The notes beneath the pieces are model-generated. The model did not search any database. It had not been told where the DNA came from and was given only the letters and a program-made list of their open reading frames with translations. Position numbers and translations under genes: made by a program. A stretch of 64,000 nt of DNA from JAICMB01 sp963795935 (lineage in GTDB: Bacteria > Acidobacteriota > Terriglobia > Bryobacterales > Bryobacteraceae): NCBI GenBank assembly GCA_963795935.1, contig CAWCJO010000023.1, positions 36,884 to 100,883 on the forward strand, written 5' to 3'. Below are positions 18,525-27,654 of the stretch, one piece after another. Numbering within the stretch: position 1 is the stretch's first letter; every line of letters starts with the position of its first letter.

Positions 18525-20090
18525 GTGACCAGGAGAGATTTTGTTCGCGCCAATGCTGCGGGGGCACTGGCGGCCACTCAGGCTTCGGCGGGAGCGGCGA
18601 CGCAGGCTGGATCCGGAGCGGTAGCGGGCGCGGGAAAACAGCCCAACATACTGCTGATCATGGCGGATCAATTGACGCCTTTCATGACCAGCGTGTATGG
18701 ACAGAAGGCCGCGCGCACTCCTAATTTGGATCGTTTGGCGAAGGGCGGGACGGTTTTTGACAATGCCTATTGCAACAGCCCGCTATGCGTGCCGAGCCGC
18801 ACGTCGCTGTTTACGGGAACGCTGCCGGCCAAAATCGAGGCATGGGACAACGCCGCCGAATTCGCGGCGCACCGCCCGACCTTCGTGCATTATTTGCGGC
18901 GCGCGGGCTACCGCACGGTGGTATCGGGGAAAACGCATTTCATCGGACCCGATCAGATGCACGGCTTCGACGAGCGGTTGACGCCGTGCATTTTCCCGGC
19001 GGGTTTTGCGATGCTGCCGGACTGGCGATTGGGCGCGCGGCTCAATAATGGAACGTCGATGCAGAGCATGCTGCGCATGCTCGGGCCTTCCACGTGGACG
19101 AAGCAGCTCGGATACGACGAAGAGGCGTTTCAGCGTTCCATGGCGCGGCTGCGGGCTTACGCGACCGGGAAACGGGAGCAGCCGCTATTTCTAAATGTTT
19201 CGTTCACGCAGCCTCACGACCCTTTCACCACCACGAAGGAATTTTTGGATCTGTATCGCGCCGAGGACATGCCGCTGCCGCGGGATGACGGCGACATCAA
19301 GAAGCTGAGTCCTACGTATGAGTGGTTCGAAATTTTTCATGGCACAAATTTGGAACGGCTGCCGCCTGAAAAGATCCGCGAGGGGCGGCGCAACTATCTC
19401 GGCATGATCTCCTGGGTAGACAACCGCGTTGGCCAGTTGATGGACGAGCTGGACCGTTTAAGGATGACGAACGACACGGTGGTAATTTTCACGAGCGATC
19501 ACGGCGAGATGTGCGGCGAGCACGGGCAGTGGTCGAAGCGCTTGATGCTGGAATGGTCGGCGCGCATTCCACTGATTGTCAGCGCTCCCGGCCGATTTGC
19601 GGCGGGACGGCGTAATACGGCGCTGGTGTCGCTGGTGGATCTGTTCCCGACGCTGACGGATTTGGCGGGAGCGAAGCTCGAAACTCCGCTGGACGGCCGG
19701 AGCTGGATACCGCTGCTGAACGGAAGCGAAGACGGGCGGGAGCGCGAGGTGGTGGCGGAATATTTAGGCGAGGGGGCGCTCGAGCCCATTCGCATGTTGC
19801 GCTCCGGGCAGCGCAAAATTATCGTGACCAACGGCTACGGACCGCAGCTATTCGATCTGGAGCGCGATCCGGGGGAGACGGTGAATCTTTCGGGTGAGCG
19901 CGATTACGCTGCGGTTGAAAAGAAACTGCTTGCGAAGGTGGAACAGAATTGGGACGGTCCGGGTCTGAAGCGGGCCGTTATGGGCAGCCAACAAGAGCGG
20001 CTGCTGATTCGATCGAGCGATCAACACGGCACGCCGGTGCATTGGGATTACGAGCCTAGCGAGCCGGGGCCTTATCGCGAACCCAAGTAA
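18525..20090 (+). CDS. Secreted sulfatase, choline-sulfatase-like
   Basis: A 521-residue sulfatase. Cys88 in CVPSRTSLFTG is the formylglycine site. NILLIMADQLTPFM, GKTHFIGPDQMHGFDE and FTSDHGEMCGEHGQWSK are metal and substrate motifs typical of the choline-sulfatase branch, and the HWDYEP end matches the C-terminal domain of that group. Substrate assignment to choline-O-sulfate is tentative because no betaine genes lie nearby. The GTG start at 18525 (VTRRDFVRANAAGALA) supplies a Tat-type signal. It is divergent from the sulfatase at 16929-18491. Confidence 0.88.
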   Translation: MTRRDFVRANAAGALAATQASAGAATQAGSGAVAGAGKQPNILLIMADQLTPFMTSVYGQKAARTPNLDRLAKGGTVFDNAYCNSPLCVPSRTSLFTGTLPAKIEAWDNAAEFAAHRPTFVHYLRRAGYRTVVSGKTHFIGPDQMHGFDERLTPCIFPAGFAMLPDWRLGARLNNGTSMQSMLRMLGPSTWTKQLGYDEEAFQRSMARLRAYATGKREQPLFLNVSFTQPHDPFTTTKEFLDLYRAEDMPLPRDDGDIKKLSPTYEWFEIFHGTNLERLPPEKIREGRRNYLGMISWVDNRVGQLMDELDRLRMTNDTVVIFTSDHGEMCGEHGQWSKRLMLEWSARIPLIVSAPGRFAAGRRNTALVSLVDLFPTLTDLAGAKLETPLDGRSWIPLLNGSEDGREREVVAEYLGEGALEPIRMLRSGQRKIIVTNGYGPQLFDLERDPGETVNLSGERDYAAVEKKLLAKVEQNWDGPGLKRAVMGSQQERLLIRSSDQHGTPVHWDYEPSEPGPYREPK

Positions 20091-20098
20091 TCGCGTTC

Positions 20099-20963
20099 TC
20101 AGCCCGCAGCGAGGCTCGCTTCGTAGAGCGCGCGGACTTCCTGGAGCGTGCGCATGGGATCTTTGGAGGGGTTGTATTCCATGGCGACGAATCCGTTAAA
20201 GCCGGACCCTTGAATGGCCTTGAAGACGTTGGCGTAATTGATCTCGCCGGTACCGGGCTCGTGGCGTCCGGGCACGTCGCCGACGTGAAAATGATCGATG
20301 GCGCCGATGTTGCGGCGGATCGGTATCGATCAGGTTTCCGTCCATGATCTGCACATGGTAGATGTCGAAAAGGATTTTGACGAACGGACTGTCGACTTCA
20401 CGCATGATCTCGAACGCTTCGGCCGTGTGATCGAGAAAATAGCCCTTGTGATCGACAAGCGTGTTGAGCGGCTCGACGATGAGCGTGACGTTGTGAGGGG
20501 CGACGATGTCGTGTGCGGCTTGAAGCCCGGCGACGATGCTTTTATGTTGCGCCTCGCGGCTCATTCCAGGGACGGCATTGCCGGTGAGCGTGACCATGCG
20601 ATGGGTCTCGAAGCGCTTGGCGGCTTCAAGTGACGCGCGGATTTCGGCGAGGAATCCTTCGCGATCGCGGGGATCGCATAAGCCCATGCCCTTGGGGTTC
20701 ACGCCGCGATTTCCGACAATGCAGGCGCACTCGAGGCCCAATTTATTTTTGAGCGGCGTGATGACGGCGGGATCGGCGGCGCGCCAATTGCCGAACTCGA
20801 AGCCGTGATAACGCGCTTCGGCCACTTTCGCCATTTGTGCGGGAAGGGCGAGGCCTTTGAAGAGCGGCTCCACGCGAACGGACAGCTTGTATGAGGGTGG
20901 CTGCGATTGGGCATTGGCCAGCGGGACGGCGGCGGCAATTTGGATCAGAGTTCGACGCAGCAT
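20099..20963 (-). CDS. Hydroxypyruvate isomerase-like / AP endonuclease 2-type TIM barrel protein (frameshifted)
   Basis: A sugar-isomerase-like TIM barrel with a short signal-like N-terminus (MLRRTLIQIAAAVPLANAQ). HGFEFGNWRAADP, LIVEPLNTLVDHKGYFL and ILFDIYHVQIMDGNLI are typical of the Hyi/xylose-isomerase-like family; the Glu of VEPLN and Asp/His of DIYHVQ would bind metal. After GNLID the frame breaks at about 20319-20324. The protein-like sequence goes on in another frame (RRNIGAIDHFHVGDVPG, then VAMEYNPSKDPM with the second catalytic Glu) to a stop at 20099. One extra base explains the shift. The uninterrupted frame runs 20196-20963. Its stop faces the sulfatase stop. Confidence 0.8.
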
Positions 20964-21037
20964 TGTTTTTCCATTATCCGGCGCCTTGAATGATGATATG
21001 ATTTCCCTTTTGCGTTCAGGACCGGCGAGGAGAGCCT

Positions 21038-21898
21038 ATGCGAGCTATCTTGATCGGGGTCGTGTGCGCCGCGGCGATGTGGGCGCAAGTAGACACGGGC
21101 GCTGTTTCGGGCGTGGTCACGGACCGGACCGGGTCGGTTGTGCCAGGGGCGACGGTTCAAATCGTTCAGAAGGAAACGAATTTTCAAACCACCCTGCAGA
21201 CCAATGAGTCGGGATTTTATTCGGCTCCGTCGCTGCAGCCGGGGCAGTATCAGATCACGGTTACGAAAGAAGGCTTCCGGCCTCAAAAAAGTCAGGTATT
21301 CGAGGTTCGGGTACAGGATCGCGCGGAGCTGAATTTTCAGCTCGAAGTGGGCGCGACGACGTCAGAGGTGACGGTATCGGCCGCGGCGCCGCTGCTGGAA
21401 TCGGAGACTTCGAATCTGGGGCAGGTGATCGAAGAGAAGACGGTCACCGATTTGCCGCTGAACGGACGCAGCTTCATACAACTGGCGACGCTGACGGCCG
21501 GAACGCTGCCTTCGACGCGGACGCCGGAGCGCGACAATTTTATCTCGAATGGCGCGCGGGCGGTGCAAAACAGTTACCTGCTGGATGGTATCGACAACAA
21601 GAACCGCATCCTGGGATTCGACAAGAGCTCGGCGCAGATCGTGCAGCCCATCGTGGATGCGATCGAGGAGTTCAAGGTACAGACATCGACGTTTTCGGCG
21701 GAGTTCGGGCAGGCGGCGGGCGGCGTGGTGAACGTGACGCTACAGATCGGGAACGAACAGCTTCCATGGCGATCTGTTCGAGTTTCTGCGCAACTCCGAC
21801 CTGGACGCGACGCCGTATTTCCAACCGGCGGGGGGCAAGCCGCTGTTTATCCAGAACCAATTTGGAGCGACGTTTGGCGGGCCGATCGTCAGGAATAA
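21038..21898 (+). CDS. TonB-dependent receptor, Oar-like, N-terminal fragment (frameshifted gene)
   Basis: The first part of an outer-membrane receptor. A signal peptide (MRAILIGVVCAAAMWAQ) is followed by a carboxypeptidase-regulatory-like domain (GVVTDRTGSVVPGATV, GQYQITVTKEGFR) and the plug (VTDLPLNGRSFIQLATL, AVQNSYLLDGIDNKN, IEEFKVQTSTFSAEFGQAAG). Coding sense is lost at about 21744-21750. The same protein resumes in the next frame as NSFHGDLFEFLRNSDL and RNKTFFFGSWQSSREEN. One extra base near CAGATCGGG would explain this. The remaining barrel is the fragment at 21963-24188. Confidence 0.85.
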   Translation: MRAILIGVVCAAAMWAQVDTGAVSGVVTDRTGSVVPGATVQIVQKETNFQTTLQTNESGFYSAPSLQPGQYQITVTKEGFRPQKSQVFEVRVQDRAELNFQLEVGATTSEVTVSAAAPLLESETSNLGQVIEEKTVTDLPLNGRSFIQLATLTAGTLPSTRTPERDNFISNGARAVQNSYLLDGIDNKNRILGFDKSSAQIVQPIVDAIEEFKVQTSTFSAEFGQAAGGVVNVTLQIGNEQLPWRSVRVSAQLRPGRDAVFPTGGGQAAVYPEPIWSDVWRADRQE

Positions 21899-21962
21899 AA
21901 CATTTTTCTTCGGGAGTTGGCAGAGCTCGCGAGAGGAAAATGCCGCTCCGCAGATCGCTTCC

Positions 21963-24188
21963 GTGCCGACGGCGGCGGAGCAGCAGGGCGTCTTCCCGTC
22001 CAAGATCACGGACCCCGCGACGGGCGCGGCGTTCCCCGGCAACACCATTCCGATGAGCCGCTGGGATCCGGTTGCCGCGGCGCTGGTGGCTTTATATCCG
22101 GCGCCCAACCAGCCGGGCATTGTGAATAACTTTTATTACAACCCGAAGGAACGCGTCAGCAGCGACACTTATAATCTACGGCTCGATCATCATTTCAACT
22201 CGAAGGATTACCTGTTCGGGCGAATCTCGCAGGGCTGGGGAGAAAATTTTCTTCCCACGCTGTTGCCGCAACCGGCGAATCAACAGGGCTTCACGGATCT
22301 GACGCAGCGGCAAATCATGGTGAGCGAAACGCATACGCTGAGCGCGAACAAGCTGAACGAATTCCGGTTGGGTTTCACATACACGCTGAACAATCAGGAC
22401 GTTCTGGGGCCGCGGCTGTTTTCGCAATTTGGGATCAAGGGCGCGCTCGACGAGCCGAGGATCAAGGGCTTGCCCGTGTTCACCATCACGGGCTTTTCCG
22501 GTTTGGGCACGCAAAACCCGGGCAACACGCCGATTCCGGCGTCGGGTAGCGGCAACTTTCCGGCCGAGAAATCGGGGAAACTGTGGCAGCTTCTGGATAA
22601 TTTTTCCTGGATACACGACCGGCACTCGATCAAGTTCGGCGTCGATCTGGAGCGCGTCACGATTTTCGCGTATGCGACCAACAGCGCGCGGCCGACTTAT
22701 ACGTTCAACGGAACGTACACTGGTTCCCCTCTGGCCGATTTTCTGTTGGGATATGTTTACAGCGCGTCCACTTCGGAGCAGCAACTCGATACCCTGCAGC
22801 AGTACGTTTACAACGGCTACGTGCAGGACGACTGGAAAGCGACGAGCAGGTTGACGCTCAACATCGGGTTGAGATATGAGCTGCCGACGCCATTCGTCGA
22901 AGCGCACGATCGCCAATCGAATTTCGTGCTGGACCAGGGGCCATGCTATTTGCAGCTCATCACGGTCGCTCAGGACGGGCAGTGCGGCATAGGACGAGCG
23001 TTGACGCGGACGGATTACAACAACTTCGCGCCGCGAGTGGGGCTGGCGTATCAGGCGACGGGGAAGACGGTAGTCCGCAGCGGCTTCGGCGTTTTTTATG
23101 GGCGCGATGAAGACCTCGGAATTCAGCGGCGGTTGCCCAATAACCCGCCGTTCGTGACCAGCTCTTCGTTCACGGGGAGCCAGACTACGCCCACGTTCCT
23201 GCTGCAGAACGGATTCCCCTCGGATGCATTATCTCTGGCGAGCCCGAGCGCCACCGTGAACAGCTATCCGTTTAATTTCCCGGTCCCGTATGTGATTCAG
23301 TGGAACTTAAACGTGGAACGGCAGCTGGGTGGGAACTTTGTCGCGCAAGTGGGCTACACGGGTTCGGAAGCGCACAAGTTGCCGGAGGTGGTCAACGTCA
23401 ATCAGGCGTATCCGGGCACGGGAAACGTGAATGCGCGGCGTCCGTACCAGGGCATTGGCGATATTTTCTTCTATGGACCGCTGGACAATTCCACGTACAA
23501 TGCGTTGATCGCGAAACTGGAGCGGCGCTTTTCGAAAGGCCTGAGCCTGCTCGCGTCGTACACGTATGGGCACTCCATTGACGGCGGCGGCAATCAGAAC
23601 GACAGTAACGATCCGGGTCCGCAGAATCCGCGCGATTTGCAGGCACAGAAAGGCTCGTCGAATTTCGACGTGCGGCATCGTTTCGTGGTGAGCGGATTCT
23701 ATCAACTTCCGTTCGGGAAATCGGGCGGCTTCTTCTCGCCTCTGGTTAAGAACTGGCAGCTATCCGGAATCTTTTCGGCTCAAACCGGGCAGCCGCTGAC
23801 GATTACGCTGAGCACGGATCCGACGGGAACGGGCACGACGGCGCGGCCGAACCGGATCAGCGATGGCAATCTTCCAGCAGATGAACGGACGCCCACGCAT
23901 TGGTTCGATACGGCGGCATTCGTCAACCCGGGTTGCGTGTGCTATGGGAATTCGGGCCGCGATATTATCAGGGCGCCCGGTTTCGTGGATCTCGACCTGG
24001 GAGTGCTGCGCGATTTTCTGATTGGGGAGCGGTTCCGTTTGCAGTTCCGGGCGGAATCGTTCAATTTGATGAACCATCCTAATTTTGGATTGCCGAACAT
24101 GGTGATTGGAAATCCCATGGCAGGCATCATCACGTCGGTGGTCAACCCGGAGCGTCAAAATCAGCTTGCATTGAAATTATATTTCTAG
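21963..24188 (+). CDS. TonB-dependent receptor, Oar-like, beta-barrel fragment (frameshifted gene)
   Basis: The barrel of the receptor that begins at 21038. Family features include NTIPMSRWDPVAAALVALYP, FGRISQGWGENF, NFAPRVGLAYQATGKTVVRSG, VIQWNLNVERQLGGNFVAQV, LSLLASYTYGHSIDGG and a final LYF. The protein-coding frame is already open from about 21750, so the listed GTG is not a true start. Joined, the receptor would be about 1,050 residues, the usual size for acidobacterial Oar-like receptors. It is 16 bp upstream of the propeller/PHP protein at 24205, so the two are probably co-expressed. Confidence 0.87.
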   Translation: MPTAAEQQGVFPSKITDPATGAAFPGNTIPMSRWDPVAAALVALYPAPNQPGIVNNFYYNPKERVSSDTYNLRLDHHFNSKDYLFGRISQGWGENFLPTLLPQPANQQGFTDLTQRQIMVSETHTLSANKLNEFRLGFTYTLNNQDVLGPRLFSQFGIKGALDEPRIKGLPVFTITGFSGLGTQNPGNTPIPASGSGNFPAEKSGKLWQLLDNFSWIHDRHSIKFGVDLERVTIFAYATNSARPTYTFNGTYTGSPLADFLLGYVYSASTSEQQLDTLQQYVYNGYVQDDWKATSRLTLNIGLRYELPTPFVEAHDRQSNFVLDQGPCYLQLITVAQDGQCGIGRALTRTDYNNFAPRVGLAYQATGKTVVRSGFGVFYGRDEDLGIQRRLPNNPPFVTSSSFTGSQTTPTFLLQNGFPSDALSLASPSATVNSYPFNFPVPYVIQWNLNVERQLGGNFVAQVGYTGSEAHKLPEVVNVNQAYPGTGNVNARRPYQGIGDIFFYGPLDNSTYNALIAKLERRFSKGLSLLASYTYGHSIDGGGNQNDSNDPGPQNPRDLQAQKGSSNFDVRHRFVVSGFYQLPFGKSGGFFSPLVKNWQLSGIFSAQTGQPLTITLSTDPTGTGTTARPNRISDGNLPADERTPTHWFDTAAFVNPGCVCYGNSGRDIIRAPGFVDLDLGVLRDFLIGERFRLQFRAESFNLMNHPNFGLPNMVIGNPMAGIITSVVNPERQNQLALKLYF

Positions 24189-24204
24189 GCGGTTCTAAAC
24201 ACAT

Positions 24205-27192
24205 ATGGCATTCACGCGTTCACTGTTTGTAATCGCATTGACGGCCTCGGCGGCGATGGCCCAAGGTCCCGCGAGCGTTCGGATTCTGTTGGGCATTAGC
24301 GATAAGGTGGCGACGCCCTGGGACGGCTCGGTGGAAGTTGCAGGGAGCGGGACGGCGACGCTGGAGCCGTGGCGATTTGATGGCTCGGACACCATCTCGG
24401 GCACGACGTGGAAGGCGAGCACGCACCAGGTGCGGCTGTTCAGTCAAGGAAGGCAGGTGAACGGAACGCCCATCCTGGACGTGGTGGCGAACGGCGTGGT
24501 CGTGAATGTGCCGCAGGCTTCCGGCGATACGGCGCTTCGCGTTAAAACGGCGCAGGGCAACTTCGACGTGAAGCTGAGCGAGATTCCGTATGGAACGAGC
24601 GTTTTGAAATTGAATGGGCGGGTGTTTGTGGATCGCGTGCCGGCGGCGCAACGTCTGACCGAGACTCCGGATGAAGAGGATTTTCCCGCGGCGACGACGG
24701 CAAAGAATGGCGATATCTGGATCGCGTACGTGGTGTTCCGCCATAATCCGAACCACGACGCGCTGGCGGCTCCAAGAACGACGCCGGTGACGGATTTTGC
24801 GGGTTTGAAAGCGCCGACGGGAGGAGATCGGATCATGGCGCGGCGCTATGCGAACGGGCATTGGGACGATCCGGTGGCGATGACGGATGGGGGCGGAGAC
24901 CTGTACCGCTGCTCGGTCGCGGTGGATGGACGAGGGCGTCCGTGGGTTTTCTGGTCCGCGAATGTCTCCACCGGTACTAGGGCCAACTTCGATATTTTCG
25001 GACGCGCGATCGAAAACGGAAGAGCGGGAAGACAGGTGCAGCTTTCGCGCGAGCCCGGATCGGATGTGGACGCCGTTGCGGCGACGGATTCGAATGGGGC
25101 GGTGTGGGTCGCCTGGCAGGGTTGGAGAAACGGGCGCGCGGGGATCTTCGCCGCGGTGCAGAACGGCGATGGATTTGCGGCGCCGGCGGCGGTTTCGAAG
25201 TCCTCGGGGAATGAATGGAATCCCGCGATTGCGGCCGCGAAGGGAGGACGCGTGACGGTTGCGTGGGACTCCTACCGCGCGGGGAATTACGACGTTTACG
25301 CGCGAACGGCCTCGGGCGCAAACAACTGGGGCGCGGAAACGCCGCTGGCGGCGACGGCGCGGTACGAGGCGTATCCATCGATCGCCTATGACGATTCGGG
25401 CCGGCTGTGGGTGGCGTATGAAGAGGGCGGCAAGGGGTGGGGCAAAGATTTCGGCGCTTATCGCACGGGCGGCGTGTCGGTCTATCAAGGGCGCGTGATT
25501 CGGATTCGCGGATTCGAGCCGAATGGGCGCGCGGTGCAACTTCCGAGCGATGTCGCGACGGTGCTGCCGGGGATTCCGACGCTGAAGGCGGAGACCAATG
25601 GCATGCCCAGCGGAAGCGACGGTCTGGATCCAGATCCCGCGGGGGCCAAGGATCGCGTTCCGGGGCGGCCGGTGCTGAATCAGCTCAACCCCAAGAACAG
25701 CCTGCCGCGGTTGCTGATCGACGGGTCGGGGCGGATGTGGCTGGCGTTCCGCAGCTACCATCCCATCTGGTGGAATCCGATCGGCACGGTGTGGACGGAA
25801 TTCGTGGTTTCGTTCGACGGCGCGAGCTGGACGGGGCCGGTGTTTCTGCCGCACAGCGGAAACCTGCTGGACAACCGCCCGGCGCTGGCATCGGCGAGTG
25901 GGGGGGATTTGATGGTGGTCGGTTCGTCCGATGGGCGGCGCGATTACCTGTTAGGCGAGCAGCGCGGCGGAGGATACGGCGGCTTGGGAACGCCGCTGCG
26001 CGATCCGTACAATAACGATCTGTTCGCGAATGAGATCGCGCTGGGGGCGGGGCGCGGATTGGAAAGGGTTGTGACGGCGGCGGCGCCGCGGGCGGGCGAG
26101 GCGCCGCCGGGGGCGGCTCAGGAAGCGGCCGCCATCCAACGCGTGCGCGAATATCGAATGCCTTCAACTGGAATGCGAATCGTGCGCGGGGAGTTCCACC
26201 GGCACAGCGAGCTATCGCACGACGGCGGGTATGATGGCACGCTGTTCGACCAATGGCGCTACATTTTAGACTCCGCATCGCTCGACTGGGTGGGATGCTG
26301 CGACCACGACAACGGCGGCGGCCGCGAGTACACGTGGTGGCTGGCGCAGAAGCTGACGGACATTTATTACGCGCCCGGGCAATTCGTGCCCATGTTCAGT
26401 TATGAACGGAGCGTTGCGTATCCGGAGGGGCATCGCAACGTGATTTTCGTTCAACGCGGCATCCGGACATTGCCACGTTTGCCGAAGATGGCGCCGGATA
26501 CGCCGGGGCACGCTCCGGACACGCAGATGCTGTACGCGTATCTGAGATTTTTCAACGGCGTTGTGGGCTCCCACACGAGTGGAACCAACATGGGGACGGA
26601 TTGGCGCGACAACGATCCGAATCTGGAGCCGGTAGTGGAGATTTATCAAGGCGACCGGCAGAGCTACGAAATGCCGGACGCGCCGCGATCGAGCTCGGCC
26701 GATGACGCGATTGGGGGATGGCGTCCCAAGGGTTTCGTCAATCTGGCGCTTGCGAAGGGCTACCGGCTGGGCTTTCAAGCCAGCTCCGATCACGTCTCCA
26801 CGCATTTGAGCTACTGTAATATCTTCGTGAAAGACGCCACGCGCGAATCCGTTTTCGACGGGTTGAAGAAGCGGCACGTTTACGGCGCGACCGACAACAT
26901 TCTGGCCGACGTTCGCAGCGGCGATCACATGATGGGCGACGTTTTTTCGACGGCGTCGCCGCCGGCGTTACAGGTGAGCCTGACCGGCACTTCGAACTTC
27001 TCGAAAGTGTACGTCGTGAAAGACAACAACTACGTCTATTCGGTCAATCCCAATTCACCGACAGTGTCTTTCTCGTGGATCGATAACGCCGCCGAGCCAT
27101 CGAAGACCAGCTACTACTACGTTCGCGGCGAGCAGGACAACGGCGAGATCGTGTGGGTTTCGCCGATGTGGATCACATACACCGGAAAGTAA
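24205..27192 (+). CDS. Secreted sialidase-like propeller fused to PHP/DUF3604-like domain
   Basis: A 995-residue exported protein. After a signal peptide (MAFTRSLFVIALTASAAMAQ) comes a repetitive region to about residue 640 with Asp-box-like blades (DGRGRPWVFWSAN, DSNGAVWVAWQGW, DDSGRLWVAYEEG, DGSGRMWLAFRSY). From about residue 660 a metal-dependent PHP-like domain follows (GEFHRHSELSHDGG, CCDHDNGGG, FSYERSVAYPEGHRN, QASSDHVSTHLSY, KRHVYGATDN). A beta-rich segment closes the protein. His/Asp placement suggests a phosphodiesterase-like site, but the substrate is unknown. A second protein of the same layout lies at 32737-35642, also next to a TonB receptor. Confidence 0.75.
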   Translation: MAFTRSLFVIALTASAAMAQGPASVRILLGISDKVATPWDGSVEVAGSGTATLEPWRFDGSDTISGTTWKASTHQVRLFSQGRQVNGTPILDVVANGVVVNVPQASGDTALRVKTAQGNFDVKLSEIPYGTSVLKLNGRVFVDRVPAAQRLTETPDEEDFPAATTAKNGDIWIAYVVFRHNPNHDALAAPRTTPVTDFAGLKAPTGGDRIMARRYANGHWDDPVAMTDGGGDLYRCSVAVDGRGRPWVFWSANVSTGTRANFDIFGRAIENGRAGRQVQLSREPGSDVDAVAATDSNGAVWVAWQGWRNGRAGIFAAVQNGDGFAAPAAVSKSSGNEWNPAIAAAKGGRVTVAWDSYRAGNYDVYARTASGANNWGAETPLAATARYEAYPSIAYDDSGRLWVAYEEGGKGWGKDFGAYRTGGVSVYQGRVIRIRGFEPNGRAVQLPSDVATVLPGIPTLKAETNGMPSGSDGLDPDPAGAKDRVPGRPVLNQLNPKNSLPRLLIDGSGRMWLAFRSYHPIWWNPIGTVWTEFVVSFDGASWTGPVFLPHSGNLLDNRPALASASGGDLMVVGSSDGRRDYLLGEQRGGGYGGLGTPLRDPYNNDLFANEIALGAGRGLERVVTAAAPRAGEAPPGAAQEAAAIQRVREYRMPSTGMRIVRGEFHRHSELSHDGGYDGTLFDQWRYILDSASLDWVGCCDHDNGGGREYTWWLAQKLTDIYYAPGQFVPMFSYERSVAYPEGHRNVIFVQRGIRTLPRLPKMAPDTPGHAPDTQMLYAYLRFFNGVVGSHTSGTNMGTDWRDNDPNLEPVVEIYQGDRQSYEMPDAPRSSSADDAIGGWRPKGFVNLALAKGYRLGFQASSDHVSTHLSYCNIFVKDATRESVFDGLKKRHVYGATDNILADVRSGDHMMGDVFSTASPPALQVSLTGTSNFSKVYVVKDNNYVYSVNPNSPTVSFSWIDNAAEPSKTSYYYVRGEQDNGEIVWVSPMWITYTGK

Positions 27193-27207
27193 AATCGTAT
27201 TTCATCG

Positions 27208-27654
27208 ATGGACGAAGAACGGCAGGAACGAATTCGCTATTACGCCTTTGCCGCCGTGGTCGGCATTTTGCTGGCCCTGAACGGCCTCGGAATCTTCCGG
27301 ACTTTTTTGGGGATCGACACGGCGGTGTTCATTACGCTGCTGGCCGGTTACAAGACTTTCTACAACTCGATTTCGGCATTGTTGGAGAAGCGCATCTCGG
27401 CGGATATCGCGTTGTGCGTCGCGGTGATCGCGGCGCTGGCGGTGGGCCAGTATCTTGCCGCCGCGGAAGCGATGTTCATCGTGCTGGTGGGGGAAGGCCT
27501 GGAATCGTATGCGGCGGGCCGGACCGCGGCCGCGATCGAGCGATTCGTGCAGCAATTGCCGCGCACCGCGCGCGTGTTGCGGGAGGGGCGCGAGGAAGAA
27601 GTAGACGCCGAATCGCTGGCGCGTGGACGATCTGATCCTGGTGCGCGCGGGTGA
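27208..27654 (+). CDS. P1B-type ATPase-SPFH fusion, N-terminal fragment (frameshifted gene)
   Basis: The first 137 residues of a metal-transporting P-type ATPase: membrane segments around YAFAAVVGILLALNGLGI and IALCVAVIAALAVGQYLAA, then GLESYAAGRTAAAIERFVQ and the start of the actuator domain. No N-terminal heavy-metal-associated (HMA) domain with a CxxC is present. Coding sense shifts frame at about 27617-27620 (VDAESL, then RVDDLILVRAGERIAADG in the next frame), which one extra base explains. The gene starts 15 bp after the propeller/PHP gene. It should be read with the pieces at 27623-29986 and 29951-30209. Confidence 0.8.
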   Translation: MDEERQERIRYYAFAAVVGILLALNGLGIFRTFLGIDTAVFITLLAGYKTFYNSISALLEKRISADIALCVAVIAALAVGQYLAAAEAMFIVLVGEGLESYAAGRTAAAIERFVQQLPRTARVLREGREEEVDAESLARGRSDPGARG

